A stretch of DNA of 5,340 nt from Chloroflexota bacterium (GTDB lineage Bacteria > Chloroflexota > UBA6077 > JADZDV01). Location: the NCBI GenBank assembly GCA_020850915.1, contig JADZDV010000245.1, forward strand, positions 1 to 5,340. The letters run 5' to 3'. Below, piece by piece: positions 1-5,340 of this stretch. The position numbers were made by a program, and so were the translations under genes. The notes beneath the pieces are model-generated. The model was not told the origin of the DNA. It was given only the letters and a program-made list of their open reading frames with translations, and did not search any database. Every line of letters starts with the position of its first letter. The stretch's first letter is position 1.

Positions 1-2123
1 GCACCTCGCCCGCGATCCTGACCGCCACCGCCAGCGCGGGAGCCATCAACGGCTCGTTCCGCGTCCTGGTCAGCCAGCTCGCCACCGCGACCCGGCTAGC
101 CAGCTCCGGCCCGATCGGCCGCGCGATCGACCGCGCCGCCACCCTCGCGAACGCCGGCTTCCGCATCACACCGGTCACCACCGTCAACGACAACCCCGCG
201 AGCTTCAGTATTAACGGGAGCAGCGTCTCGGTGGATGCCACCACCACCCTGGACGACGGCACCGCCAGCAGCCTCATTTCCAAGATCAACGCCGCTGGCG
301 CTGGCGTGACGGCCAGCCTCGTGACGGACGCCGATGGGCGCGCAAGCAACCGCGTTCAACTCGTCTCGAGCGCCGGCCAGGCGATCCAGGTCGGCTCGCT
401 GGGCGACACCAGCAACCTCCTGAGAGTGCTTGGCCTGACGGACGCCACCGTCCAGGGCTACACCGCGGCGACAGTCACCAGCGGCGGCGTGGCGGCCGGG
501 GCGCTCAACACCAGCATCACCGTGAACGGCGTGACGACGAGCATCGTCCAGAACAACGCCGGCTTCTCCGCCGCGCAGAACGCCGCCTTCATCGCGAGCG
601 CGGTCAACGGCACCCAGAACAGCGCCGTCCAGGCCACGGACAACGGCGATGGCACCTTCACCCTGACCCAGAAGACGCTCGGCTCGCAGGCCTCCGTCTC
701 CGTGACGAGCGCCGGCGTCGGGACGGGACTGACGGCTGGCACAACGCAGAATGGGACGGACCGCCTGCTCGGCGTTACCAGTCTCGGCGTGGCCGACACT
801 GGCAGCCAGCTCTCTAGCAGCCGCCTTGCCACCGCCATCGCCGGGCTGGACGTCAACGGCAACGGCAGCCTCACCATCAACGGTGTCAACATCAGCTACC
901 GTGCCTCGGACTCCATCAGCGCCGTGATCAACCGGATCAACGCCTCCAACGCCGGCGTCTCAGCGTTCTACGACGTGGTCCAGGACCGTGTTCGGCTCGC
1001 GGCCAGCCAGACCGGCGGCCGGACGATCACCCTGTCCGACACGACCGGCAACTTCCTGGCCGCCACGGGGCTGGTGGGGGGCGCCCAGACGCTCGGTCAG
1101 AATGCCGTCTTCAGCATCGATACGGTCAACGGCGGCCAGACGCTCACCAGCAGCTCCAACACCCTCACCGGCTACGTGCCGGGTGTGACTCTGGACCTGA
1201 AGTCCTCCAGCGCCACGCCCGTGACGGTCACCGTCTCCCAGGACACGGCCGCCAGCGCCTCGCAGCTCCAGTCGTTCGTGGACCAGTTCAACCGCCTGCT
1301 GGACGTCGTCGACAACGAGACCCGTTACGATGCGACGAAGAAGCAGGCCTCGGTGCTGACCGGCGACACCACCATCCTCCAGATTCAACAGTCGCTCCGG
1401 TCCATGACCAGTGATGCCGCGCTCGGCGTCTCGGGCACCTACCGCTCGCTTGCCGACATCGGCATCGGCACCGGTCCGACCGGCAGCGCTGTCGGCTCGA
1501 CGACGCGCCTCGTCCTCGACCAGACGAAACTCAACAAGGCGCTGTCTGAGAACCCCCAGGCCGTCCAGTCACTCATGTCGGGCTTCCTGGCGGATCTCGC
1601 AACTCCGGCCGGCGTGGGGAACATCACCCTGGCCACCGGCACGCCGCTGAGCCAGCACGAGAACGGGACCTACCACGTCAACGTGCTCGACGTCAGCGGC
1701 AACGCGGAGGTCACCTTCGTGACGACCGACGGTCGTCAGCTCCTGAAGAGCACTGGCAAGCTCACCGCTGGCCAGGACAACACCTCGCTCATCCCGGGCG
1801 TGACGCTCCACGTCGGCAGCACCCTGGCCATTGGCGAGGACACGTTCTCGATGAACGTCACCACTCGCGGCGTCGCCACGCGCCTGAATGACTACCTCGA
1901 CAACCTGCTGAGCCCGGACGGCTTCTTCGCCACCCGAGAGGACTCGTCGCAGGCGATCAGCCAGGAGCTCACGAAGCGCATCGATGAGATGAACGCTCGC
2001 CTGGACGACAAGCAGGCCGCGCTCACCCGGAAGTTCGCGGCGCTAGAGTCCACCCTCGCTCAGCTCCAGGGACAGAGCAACGCGCTCATGGCGCAGCTCG
2101 CCAGGCTGAGCAGCAACCAGTAA
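1..2123 (+). CDS. fliD: Flagellar filament cap protein FliD (hook-associated protein 2), 5' partial
   Basis: FliD forms the cap at the growing flagellar tip, where it folds exported flagellin into the filament. The reading frame (codons from base 3) is open from the left edge to TAA, giving 706 visible residues; the start lies outside the window. Residues 17-35 (GSFRVLVSQLATATRLASS) match the conserved FliD N-terminal segment, so roughly 50-80 residues are probably missing. Three beta-rich Flagellin_IN-like modules follow at about residues 67-145, 169-246 and 287-358, each with an S-x-(T/S)-(I/V)-N-G type strand. The FliD C-terminal domain begins near residue 364 (GQNAVFSID, then PGVTLDLKSS, FVDQFNRLLD, LTGDTT, LADIGIGTG). 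A beta-rich insertion (about residues 538-623) precedes VATRLNDYLDNLL and a C-terminal helical, coiled-coil-prone end (about 652-706). I saw no Cys, as expected for an exported filament protein. It is much longer than E. coli FliD (468 residues). fliS follows after 30 bp. Confidence 0.95.
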   Translation, partial: TSPAILTATASAGAINGSFRVLVSQLATATRLASSGPIGRAIDRAATLANAGFRITPVTTVNDNPASFSINGSSVSVDATTTLDDGTASSLISKINAAGAGVTASLVTDADGRASNRVQLVSSAGQAIQVGSLGDTSNLLRVLGLTDATVQGYTAATVTSGGVAAGALNTSITVNGVTTSIVQNNAGFSAAQNAAFIASAVNGTQNSAVQATDNGDGTFTLTQKTLGSQASVSVTSAGVGTGLTAGTTQNGTDRLLGVTSLGVADTGSQLSSSRLATAIAGLDVNGNGSLTINGVNISYRASDSISAVINRINASNAGVSAFYDVVQDRVRLAASQTGGRTITLSDTTGNFLAATGLVGGAQTLGQNAVFSIDTVNGGQTLTSSSNTLTGYVPGVTLDLKSSSATPVTVTVSQDTAASASQLQSFVDQFNRLLDVVDNETRYDATKKQASVLTGDTTILQIQQSLRSMTSDAALGVSGTYRSLADIGIGTGPTGSAVGSTTRLVLDQTKLNKALSENPQAVQSLMSGFLADLATPAGVGNITLATGTPLSQHENGTYHVNVLDVSGNAEVTFVTTDGRQLLKSTGKLTAGQDNTSLIPGVTLHVGSTLAIGEDTFSMNVTTRGVATRLNDYLDNLLSPDGFFATREDSSQAISQELTKRIDEMNARLDDKQAALTRKFAALESTLAQLQGQSNALMAQLARLSSNQ

Positions 2124-2153
2124 CGAGAACCGGTCGAAGAGGACGCAGCAGGA

Positions 2154-2579
2154 ATGTTGGCCAATCCGTATCAGCAGTACCGCGCCACCGTCGCTGAGAC
2201 CGCTTCGCCCGTCGAGCGGGTCGTCATGCTCTCCCAGGGCGTGGTCCGCTTCGCCGAGCGAGCCATCGCGGCTGTCGAGCGGAGGGACGTCATCGCGGCG
2301 CACGAGAGCTTCCTCCGCGCCCAGGACATCGTCGCCGAGCTGGCCAGCAGCCTCAATCTGGAGGACGGCGGTCAGGTGGCGCTCAACCTGCTCGCCCTCT
2401 ACGACTACTCGCTCCGTCTGCTCACGGACGCCAACGTTCGGAAGGTTCCCGAGCCGGCGACCGAAGTGACGGGGATCTTCCGAGAGCTGCTCTCGAGCTG
2501 GAAAGCCATCGCCTCCGGCGAGACGGTCGAGGAGACCGCCGGCGCGACGCACGCCACGTACGCGATGGCGGCGCGATGA
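2154..2579 (+). CDS. fliS: Flagellin export chaperone FliS
   Basis: FliS is a small cytosolic four-helix protein that binds the C-terminal disordered tail of flagellin, prevents early polymerisation and delivers it to the export gate. The 141-residue product has the family hallmarks in order: NPYQQY at residues 4-9, ASPVERVVMLSQGVVRFAE (the conserved TASPxELxxMLYxGxxRF segment), HESFLRAQDIVAELASSLN, LLALYDYSLRLLTDAN and a final FRELLSSWKAI helix. The length is typical (about 125-140). The ATG is supported by an AGAGGA Shine-Dalgarno sequence at 2138-2143, 10 bp upstream. It lies 30 bp after fliD, the usual fliD-fliS order, and its TGA overlaps the next start as ATGA, implying co-transcription and translational coupling. 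No flagellin gene is in the window. Confidence 0.95.
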   Translation: MLANPYQQYRATVAETASPVERVVMLSQGVVRFAERAIAAVERRDVIAAHESFLRAQDIVAELASSLNLEDGGQVALNLLALYDYSLRLLTDANVRKVPEPATEVTGIFRELLSSWKAIASGETVEETAGATHATYAMAAR

Positions 2580-2953
2580 GCCCGCCGGCCGCCCCCCCAG
2601 CGGCAGTGGAGCTTGGCCGTCGCCTGCTGGCCCTCGTCCGGGCGCAGTCCACCGCCCTCGAGAACGAGCAACTCGAGCAGGTCCAGCGGCTCGCCGCGGA
2701 GCGCGCCGCGCTCCAGCAACGCCTCGAGTCCGCCATGGAGGCCTTCGGCCACGACGTCGCTCCGGCGCTCCGGCCGGTGCTGGAGGAGATTCTGGCGGTG
2801 GACCGCCGCAATGTCGCGCTGACGCGCTCGCTCATGGAGCACACGGCGCAGGCGTTGCGCCAGACGCGCCAGGGGCGCGGGGCCCACGCCGCTTACGCCC
2901 GCTCCGGCGACGTGCTGCTCCAGCGCGCCACCCTGCTGGACCGGCTTGGCTGA
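2576..2953 (+). CDS. Putative FliT/FlgN-type flagellar export chaperone
   Basis: This 125-residue, almost entirely helical protein is most likely a cytosolic export chaperone of the FliT/FlgN type; FliT binds FliD, and FlgN binds the hook-filament junction proteins. After a Pro/Ala-rich N-terminus (residues 1-10) come a long amphipathic helix rich in Leu, Glu, Gln and Arg (about 11-55) and a second helical region with ILAVDRRNVALTRSLMEH followed by LRQTRQGRGAHAAYARSG. The D-x-x-N pattern and the basic segment ending in an A-Y motif resemble many FliT/FlgN-family proteins. The start is fixed by the 4-bp ATGA overlap with fliS. Placement directly after fliD-fliS favours FliT with FliD as client. 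Primary-sequence conservation is weak in this family, so the assignment leans on length, helicity, the C-terminal pattern and context. A generic coiled-coil flagellar protein is the alternative, so I give no symbol. Confidence 0.68.
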   Translation: MSPPAAPPAAVELGRRLLALVRAQSTALENEQLEQVQRLAAERAALQQRLESAMEAFGHDVAPALRPVLEEILAVDRRNVALTRSLMEHTAQALRQTRQGRGAHAAYARSGDVLLQRATLLDRLG

Positions 2954-2975
2954 CGCGGCCAGCTCCGAACCATCC

Positions 2976-3656
2976 ATGCGTCGCTACACCAGGCGTTCGC
3001 TGTTGCTGACTATGGCCGCCGCGACCATGCCGGTGCTCGGCTGCTCGCCCGCTCTCGCCCGCGCCGCGGCCGAGCCGACCGCGACGCCCGCCCCAACGCT
3101 GACCTTCCCGCGCCCGGCCCAGCCGCTCGCGACCTCCACACCCGCCTCGCTCGCCGCGCTGCAGAGCGCCGACAGCCTCGCCCCTCGGCCAGGTGGCAGC
3201 CCGGGCGCACTCTTCCACGCCGCGCCATACGCGACACGCTCACTGCCGCCAACCCATCTGACCGTCCCGACCATCGAGCTGGACTCGCGGGTCGTTCCCC
3301 TGGGAACCTACCTCAAGAACGGCGTGCCGGTCTGGCAGACGGCCGCCTTCGCCGTCGGCCACCACGCCGGCACCGCCAACCCTGGCGAGCCCGGCAACGT
3401 GGTGCTCAGCGGCCACATCAGCAGCCCGCGCGAGGGCGGCGTCTTTCAGCGCCTGCCTCAGGTCAGGCCCGGCGACGCCGTCATCGTGGCCACGGCGGAG
3501 CAGCAGTACATCTACCGCGTGCGCGACACCCACGTCGTCCTGCCGACCGCGCTGGAGTACATCGAGCCGACCCCCACCCGGATCGTGACGCTCATCACCT
3601 GCGTGCCGGACGGGATCTACTCGCACCGGCTCATCGTCCGCGCGGACGCGCTCTGA
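2976..3656 (+). CDS. Exported sortase-family cysteine transpeptidase
   Basis: Sortases cleave a sorting motif (LPxTG-like) in exported proteins and join the product to an amino group on the cell envelope or another protein. The ATG at 2976 gives 226 residues. The leader has basic residues with a twin-arginine-like TRRSLLL (5-11), a short hydrophobic stretch (9-21) and a possible lipobox ending VLGC (Cys23). Residues 24-90 form an Ala/Pro/Thr-rich spacer. The catalytic domain (about 92-226) contains PGEPGNVVLSGH with catalytic His147, TLITC with nucleophile Cys209, and HRLIVRA with the active-site Arg218. The TLxTC and RLIV pattern points to the class D/E/F group; I cannot fix the class. The gene lies 22 bp after the FliT-like gene. 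An in-frame TTG at 2946 would add 10 residues and overlap that gene by 8 bp. Neither start has a strong Shine-Dalgarno. No candidate substrate with a sorting signal is visible in the window. Confidence 0.92.
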   Translation: MRRYTRRSLLLTMAAATMPVLGCSPALARAAAEPTATPAPTLTFPRPAQPLATSTPASLAALQSADSLAPRPGGSPGALFHAAPYATRSLPPTHLTVPTIELDSRVVPLGTYLKNGVPVWQTAAFAVGHHAGTANPGEPGNVVLSGHISSPREGGVFQRLPQVRPGDAVIVATAEQQYIYRVRDTHVVLPTALEYIEPTPTRIVTLITCVPDGIYSHRLIVRADAL

Positions 3657-3665
3657 ACGGCAGTA

Positions 3666-3687
3666 CCTCCGTCTAAGACGCCTCCGT
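3666..3687 (+). repeat. Short direct repeat, CCTCCGT twice at 15-bp period
   Basis: CCTCCGT occurs at 3666-3672 and again at 3681-3687, just downstream of the sortase stop. The copies are only 7 bp, so chance is plausible. A binding site for a dimeric regulator cannot be shown. The CCTCC core could also pair with the purine-rich flgC Shine-Dalgarno in the same leader RNA. Both are speculative. Confidence 0.25.
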
Positions 3688-3734
3688 ACCACCATCTCGC
3701 CAGCGCGGGACTCCAGGCCTCACGGCCCTGAAGT

Positions 3735-3778
3735 CGGCTGCCGCATGCTCTGCTCGCGATCAATGACGGCGGCAGCCG
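3735..3778 (+). repeat. Perfect 10-bp inverted repeat in the flgC leader
   Basis: The left arm CGGCTGCCGC (3735-3744) and right arm GCGGCAGCCG (3769-3778) are exact reverse complements separated by 24 bp. In RNA this would form a GC-rich stem ending 7 nt before the flgC Shine-Dalgarno sequence. No T-tract follows, so it is not a classical Rho-independent terminator. It sits in the only sizeable non-coding stretch here (3657-3797), between the sortase and the rod/basal-body genes. It could be a leader RNA stem, an RNA-processing or stabilising site, or an operator. In that 141-bp stretch I found no convincing sigma-70-type or sigma-28-type promoter. Confidence 0.6.
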
Positions 3779-3785
3779 CTGTGGC

Positions 3786-3792
3786 AGGGGGG
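3786..3792 (+). promoter_or_regulatory. Shine-Dalgarno sequence of flgC
   Basis: AGGGGGG lies 5 bp upstream of the flgC ATG at 3798. It supports that start and is more G-rich than the usual AGGAGG. The inverted repeat at 3735-3778 ends 7 bp before it, so a stem there could affect ribosome access. Confidence 0.65.
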
Positions 3793-3797
3793 CGACG

Positions 3798-4244
3798 ATG
3801 AGCGTGCTCAGCGTACTCAAGACGGCCGGTTCCGCGCTGACGGCGCAGCGGCTCCGGATGGACGTCACCTCGAGCAACATCGCGAACGCCGAGGTCACCA
3901 GCACGCCCCAGGGCGGGCCGTATCGCCGGGAGCGCGTGGTCTTCGAGCCGATCCGTCCCAGCCAAACAACGCTCACCCTGACCGGGGCCGGCGCGCCAGC
4001 CCCCGCGGTCGGCATCGGCGTCCAGGTCCGCGCCATCGTGGACGACCCAGCGCCGCCCCGCATGATCTATGACCCCACCCACCCCGACGCCGACCAGGAC
4101 GGCTACGTGGGCTATCCGGACGTCAACCTGGTCACCGAGATGACGGACATGATGTCCGCCAGCCGCGCCTATGAGGCCAACGTCACAGTGATCAACGTCG
4201 CCAAGAGCATGGCGCAGCGGGCGCTGGACATCGGTCGGCTCTAG
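3798..4244 (+). CDS. flgC: Flagellar basal-body rod protein FlgC
   Basis: FlgC is a proximal rod subunit exported through the flagellar type III apparatus and built onto FliE above the MS ring. The 148-residue product shows the N-terminal rod/hook-family helix with ALTAQRLRMDVTSSNIANA (residues 13-31), including the signature S-x-N-I-A-N, then GGPYRRERVVFE. The FlgC-specific C-terminal block starts at residue 91: YDPTHPDADQDGYVGYPDVN, followed by EMTDMMSASRAYEANVTVIN and ALDIG. The usual PNVN reads PDVN here, a small deviation. The HPDAD/GYV block distinguishes FlgC from FlgB. Length is normal (about 135-150). The ATG has an AGGGGGG Shine-Dalgarno 5 bp upstream. fliE follows after 30 bp in the common flgC-fliE-fliF order, but flgB, normally directly upstream, is not here. 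Confidence 0.96.
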   Translation: MSVLSVLKTAGSALTAQRLRMDVTSSNIANAEVTSTPQGGPYRRERVVFEPIRPSQTTLTLTGAGAPAPAVGIGVQVRAIVDDPAPPRMIYDPTHPDADQDGYVGYPDVNLVTEMTDMMSASRAYEANVTVINVAKSMAQRALDIGRL

Positions 4245-4274
4245 GATCATGGCGGTTCGTAAGAGGGCACAAGC

Positions 4275-4577
4275 ATGAGCGTGAACCCAGTCTTCACCCC
4301 GGCGAGCAGCGTCGCTCCGCCGAAGCTCCCTTCCCTCAACGATGCCCCGGGCAGGGCGGACGGGTTCAGCAGCGCGCTGAGCCAGGCGGTCCAAAGCCTC
4401 GACCAGCTCCAGAAGCAGGCCGACGTGGGCACGATCCAGGCCGCCGCCGGCGAGCAGGTGGACCTGCACGACGTCATGATCGCCCAGGATCGCGCCAGCC
4501 TCGGGCTCCAGGTCGCCCTCCAGGTGCGCAACAAGCTGGTCGAGGCGTACCAGGACATCATGCGGATGCAGATCTAG
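4275..4577 (+). CDS. fliE: Flagellar hook-basal body complex protein FliE
   Basis: FliE joins the MS ring (FliF) to the proximal rod and is among the first proteins exported by the flagellar secretion apparatus. The product has 100 residues, normal for the family (about 95-110). After a Pro/Ser-rich N-terminus (1-29) comes a helical segment starting at Phe31 (FSSALSQAVQSLDQLQKQAD). The conserved core is AAGEQVDLHDVMIAQDRASL, and the C-terminus VRNKLVEAYQDIMRMQI (84-100) is a near-exact family signature. The ATG has an AGAGGG Shine-Dalgarno at 4262-4267, 7 bp upstream. It lies between flgC and fliF, whose products it physically connects, and is presumably co-transcribed with both. Confidence 0.96.
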   Translation: MSVNPVFTPASSVAPPKLPSLNDAPGRADGFSSALSQAVQSLDQLQKQADVGTIQAAAGEQVDLHDVMIAQDRASLGLQVALQVRNKLVEAYQDIMRMQI

Positions 4578-4585
4578 CCGATGGC

Positions 4586-4589
4586 GAGG
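4586..4589 (+). promoter_or_regulatory. Shine-Dalgarno sequence deciding the fliF start
   Basis: GAGG at 4586-4589, within GGCGAGGC, lies 8 bp before the GTG at 4598. A second GAGG at 4593-4596 lies 4 bp before the adjacent in-frame TTG at 4601 but only 1 bp before the GTG. An in-frame TGA at 4592-4594 excludes any earlier start, so the fliF start must be GTG 4598 or TTG 4601. Confidence 0.5.
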
Positions 4590-4597
4590 CGTGAGGC

Positions 4598-5340
4598 GTG
4601 TTGAGCGCGGGCTCCAGCCTTCCCGCCGAGCTGCGGGGCATCTGGCGCCGCCTGTCCGCGGCCCAGCGCCTGACGCTGATGGGCGTCCTGGGCGTGGCGG
4701 CGATCCTGTTGGGCGTCTTCGCCAGCGCCGCGCGCACGCCCGAGTACGCGGTCGCTTTTTCCGGTCTGCCGGACGAGGACGCCGCGGCGGTGGTGGCAAA
4801 GCTCAAAGAGATGAAGGTGCCGTACGAGCTGGGCGACCGTGGCTCCATCCGGGTGCCTGCTTCCCAGGCACAGGAGGTCCGTTTGCTCCTGGCCGGTCAG
4901 GGCCTGCCGCGGACGGGCGCAGGCGTGGGCTTCGAGATGTTCGACGGCCCACACATCGGCATGACAGAGTTTGCCGAGAAGATCAACTTCCAGCGCGCCC
5001 TCGAAGGCGAGCTGAGCCGGACCATCGACCGCCTGGACGCCGTGGACAGCTCCAGGGTGCACCTCGTGCTGCCTCAGCAGAGTCTCTTCACCTCGTCGCA
5101 GAAGGAGACCACGGCCTCCGTGGTCCTCCAGCTCAAGTCGGGCCGCCGCCTGGACCCCGGCCAGGTGCAGGGCATCGCGCAGCTCGTCGCCAACAGCGTC
5201 GAAGGGCTCAAGACGCAGAACGTCACCGTGATGGACACAGCCGGCAACCTGATCTCCGACCGGCAGGCCGCGGGCGACCCATCGCGCATGAGCAACACCA
5301 AGCTCGAGGCCCAGCAGGCGCTCGAAAAGCGGATCGAGAA
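4598..5340 (+). CDS. fliF: Flagellar MS-ring protein FliF, 3' partial
   Basis: FliF forms the MS ring in the cytoplasmic membrane, the base on which the export gate, switch and rod assemble. About 247 residues are visible, roughly the first half of a usual 500-560. A short cytoplasmic segment is followed by the first transmembrane helix (about residues 25-45, LTLMGVLGVAAILLGVFASA). Then comes the YscJ/FliF ring-building region: YAVAFSGLPDEDAAAVVAKL, an IRVPASQAQEVRLLLAGQGL segment, the hallmark INFQRALEGELSRTI (about 129-143), SRVHLVLPQQSLF (from 152) and VANSVEGLKTQNVTVMDTAG. The reading frame is uninterrupted to the right edge. The start is GTG 4598 (preferred, by Shine-Dalgarno spacing) or TTG 4601; no ATG start is possible without losing the transmembrane helix. 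It begins 20 bp after the fliE stop. Confidence 0.96.
   Translation, partial: MLSAGSSLPAELRGIWRRLSAAQRLTLMGVLGVAAILLGVFASAARTPEYAVAFSGLPDEDAAAVVAKLKEMKVPYELGDRGSIRVPASQAQEVRLLLAGQGLPRTGAGVGFEMFDGPHIGMTEFAEKINFQRALEGELSRTIDRLDAVDSSRVHLVLPQQSLFTSSQKETTASVVLQLKSGRRLDPGQVQGIAQLVANSVEGLKTQNVTVMDTAGNLISDRQAAGDPSRMSNTKLEAQQALEKRIE

Noticed and set aside
1076..1081. G-tract in fliD as a phase-variation site
   Set aside because: Six Gs are too few to suggest slipped-strand switching in high-GC DNA, and the reading frame is intact through it.
960..1388. Minus-strand open frame opposite fliD (142 codons)
   Set aside because: It is antisense to conserved FliD C-terminal domain coding sequence, and its translation is Gly/Arg/Val-rich without recognisable motifs.
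1411..1650. Plus-strand out-of-frame open frame inside fliD (79 codons)
   Set aside because: It overlaps conserved fliD coding sequence in another frame and gives an Arg/Ser/Ala-rich translation typical of a frame shadow.
2129..2134. ACCGGT palindrome between fliD and fliS
   Set aside because: A 6-bp palindrome is expected by chance, and it does not coincide with any promoter or terminator signal.
2946..2975. TTG start for the sortase
   Set aside because: It is in frame and would overlap the previous gene by 8 bp, but the ATG at 2976 puts the basic and twin-arginine-like residues at the very N-terminus, as expected for a leader. No ribosome-binding site favours the TTG. It remains a minor alternative.
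3735..3797. Rho-independent terminator after the sortase
   Set aside because: The 10-bp stem is strong but is followed by a G-rich Shine-Dalgarno rather than a run of T, and the loop is long (24 nt).
3657..3797. Sigma-28 or sigma-70 promoter before flgC
   Set aside because: I looked for TAAA-type/GCCGATAA and TTGACA/TATAAT pairs with proper spacing and found none convincing. CTAAG at 3673-3677 has no matching downstream element.
3720..4799. Long minus-strand open frame (359 codons)
   Set aside because: It spans antisense to flgC, fliE and the start of fliF, and its translation is an Arg/Pro/His-rich low-complexity sequence with no family motifs, as expected for a shadow frame in high-GC DNA.

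Overview
The window is part of a flagellar gene cluster from a high-GC bacterium, with every gene on the + strand. Going by eye, about two thirds of the bases are G+C and third codon positions are strongly G/C. The layout is: end of fliD (filament cap), fliS (flagellin chaperone), a small FliT/FlgN-type chaperone gene, a sortase gene, a 141-bp gap containing a perfect inverted repeat, then flgC (proximal rod), fliE (rod/MS-ring adaptor) and the start of fliF (MS ring), which runs off the right edge. Packing is tight: the fliS stop overlaps the next start as ATGA, and other gaps are about 20-30 bp except the one before flgC.

The organism cannot be named from this sequence. High GC, a sortase with a twin-arginine-like leader and a Pro/Thr/Ala-rich spacer, and a mixed order of late (filament) and early (rod/basal body) genes would fit a deep-branching Gram-positive-like or monoderm lineage. 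Flagellated Chloroflexota (Thermomicrobia-like) is my first guess and an actinobacterial lineage the second. This is inference; no phylogenetic test was possible.

Region by region: 1-2123 encodes the cap protein FliD, lacking its N-terminus, enlarged by three repeated Flagellin_IN-type beta modules and an extra beta-rich insertion in the C-terminal half. 2154-2953 encodes two export chaperones, FliS (flagellin) and a FliT-like protein (probably for FliD). 2976-3656 encodes an exported sortase transpeptidase, the one gene not explained by standard flagellar biology. 3657-3797 is non-coding with a 10-bp perfect inverted repeat ending 7 bp upstream of the flgC Shine-Dalgarno sequence. 3798-5340 encodes FlgC, FliE and FliF, which assemble at the base of the rod and the MS ring.

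The main points of interest are the sortase set between filament-chaperone genes and rod genes, the absence of flgB from its usual place directly upstream of flgC, the inverted repeat in the flgC leader, and the oversized FliD. No RNA genes, mobile elements, CRISPR arrays or convincing terminators were seen.
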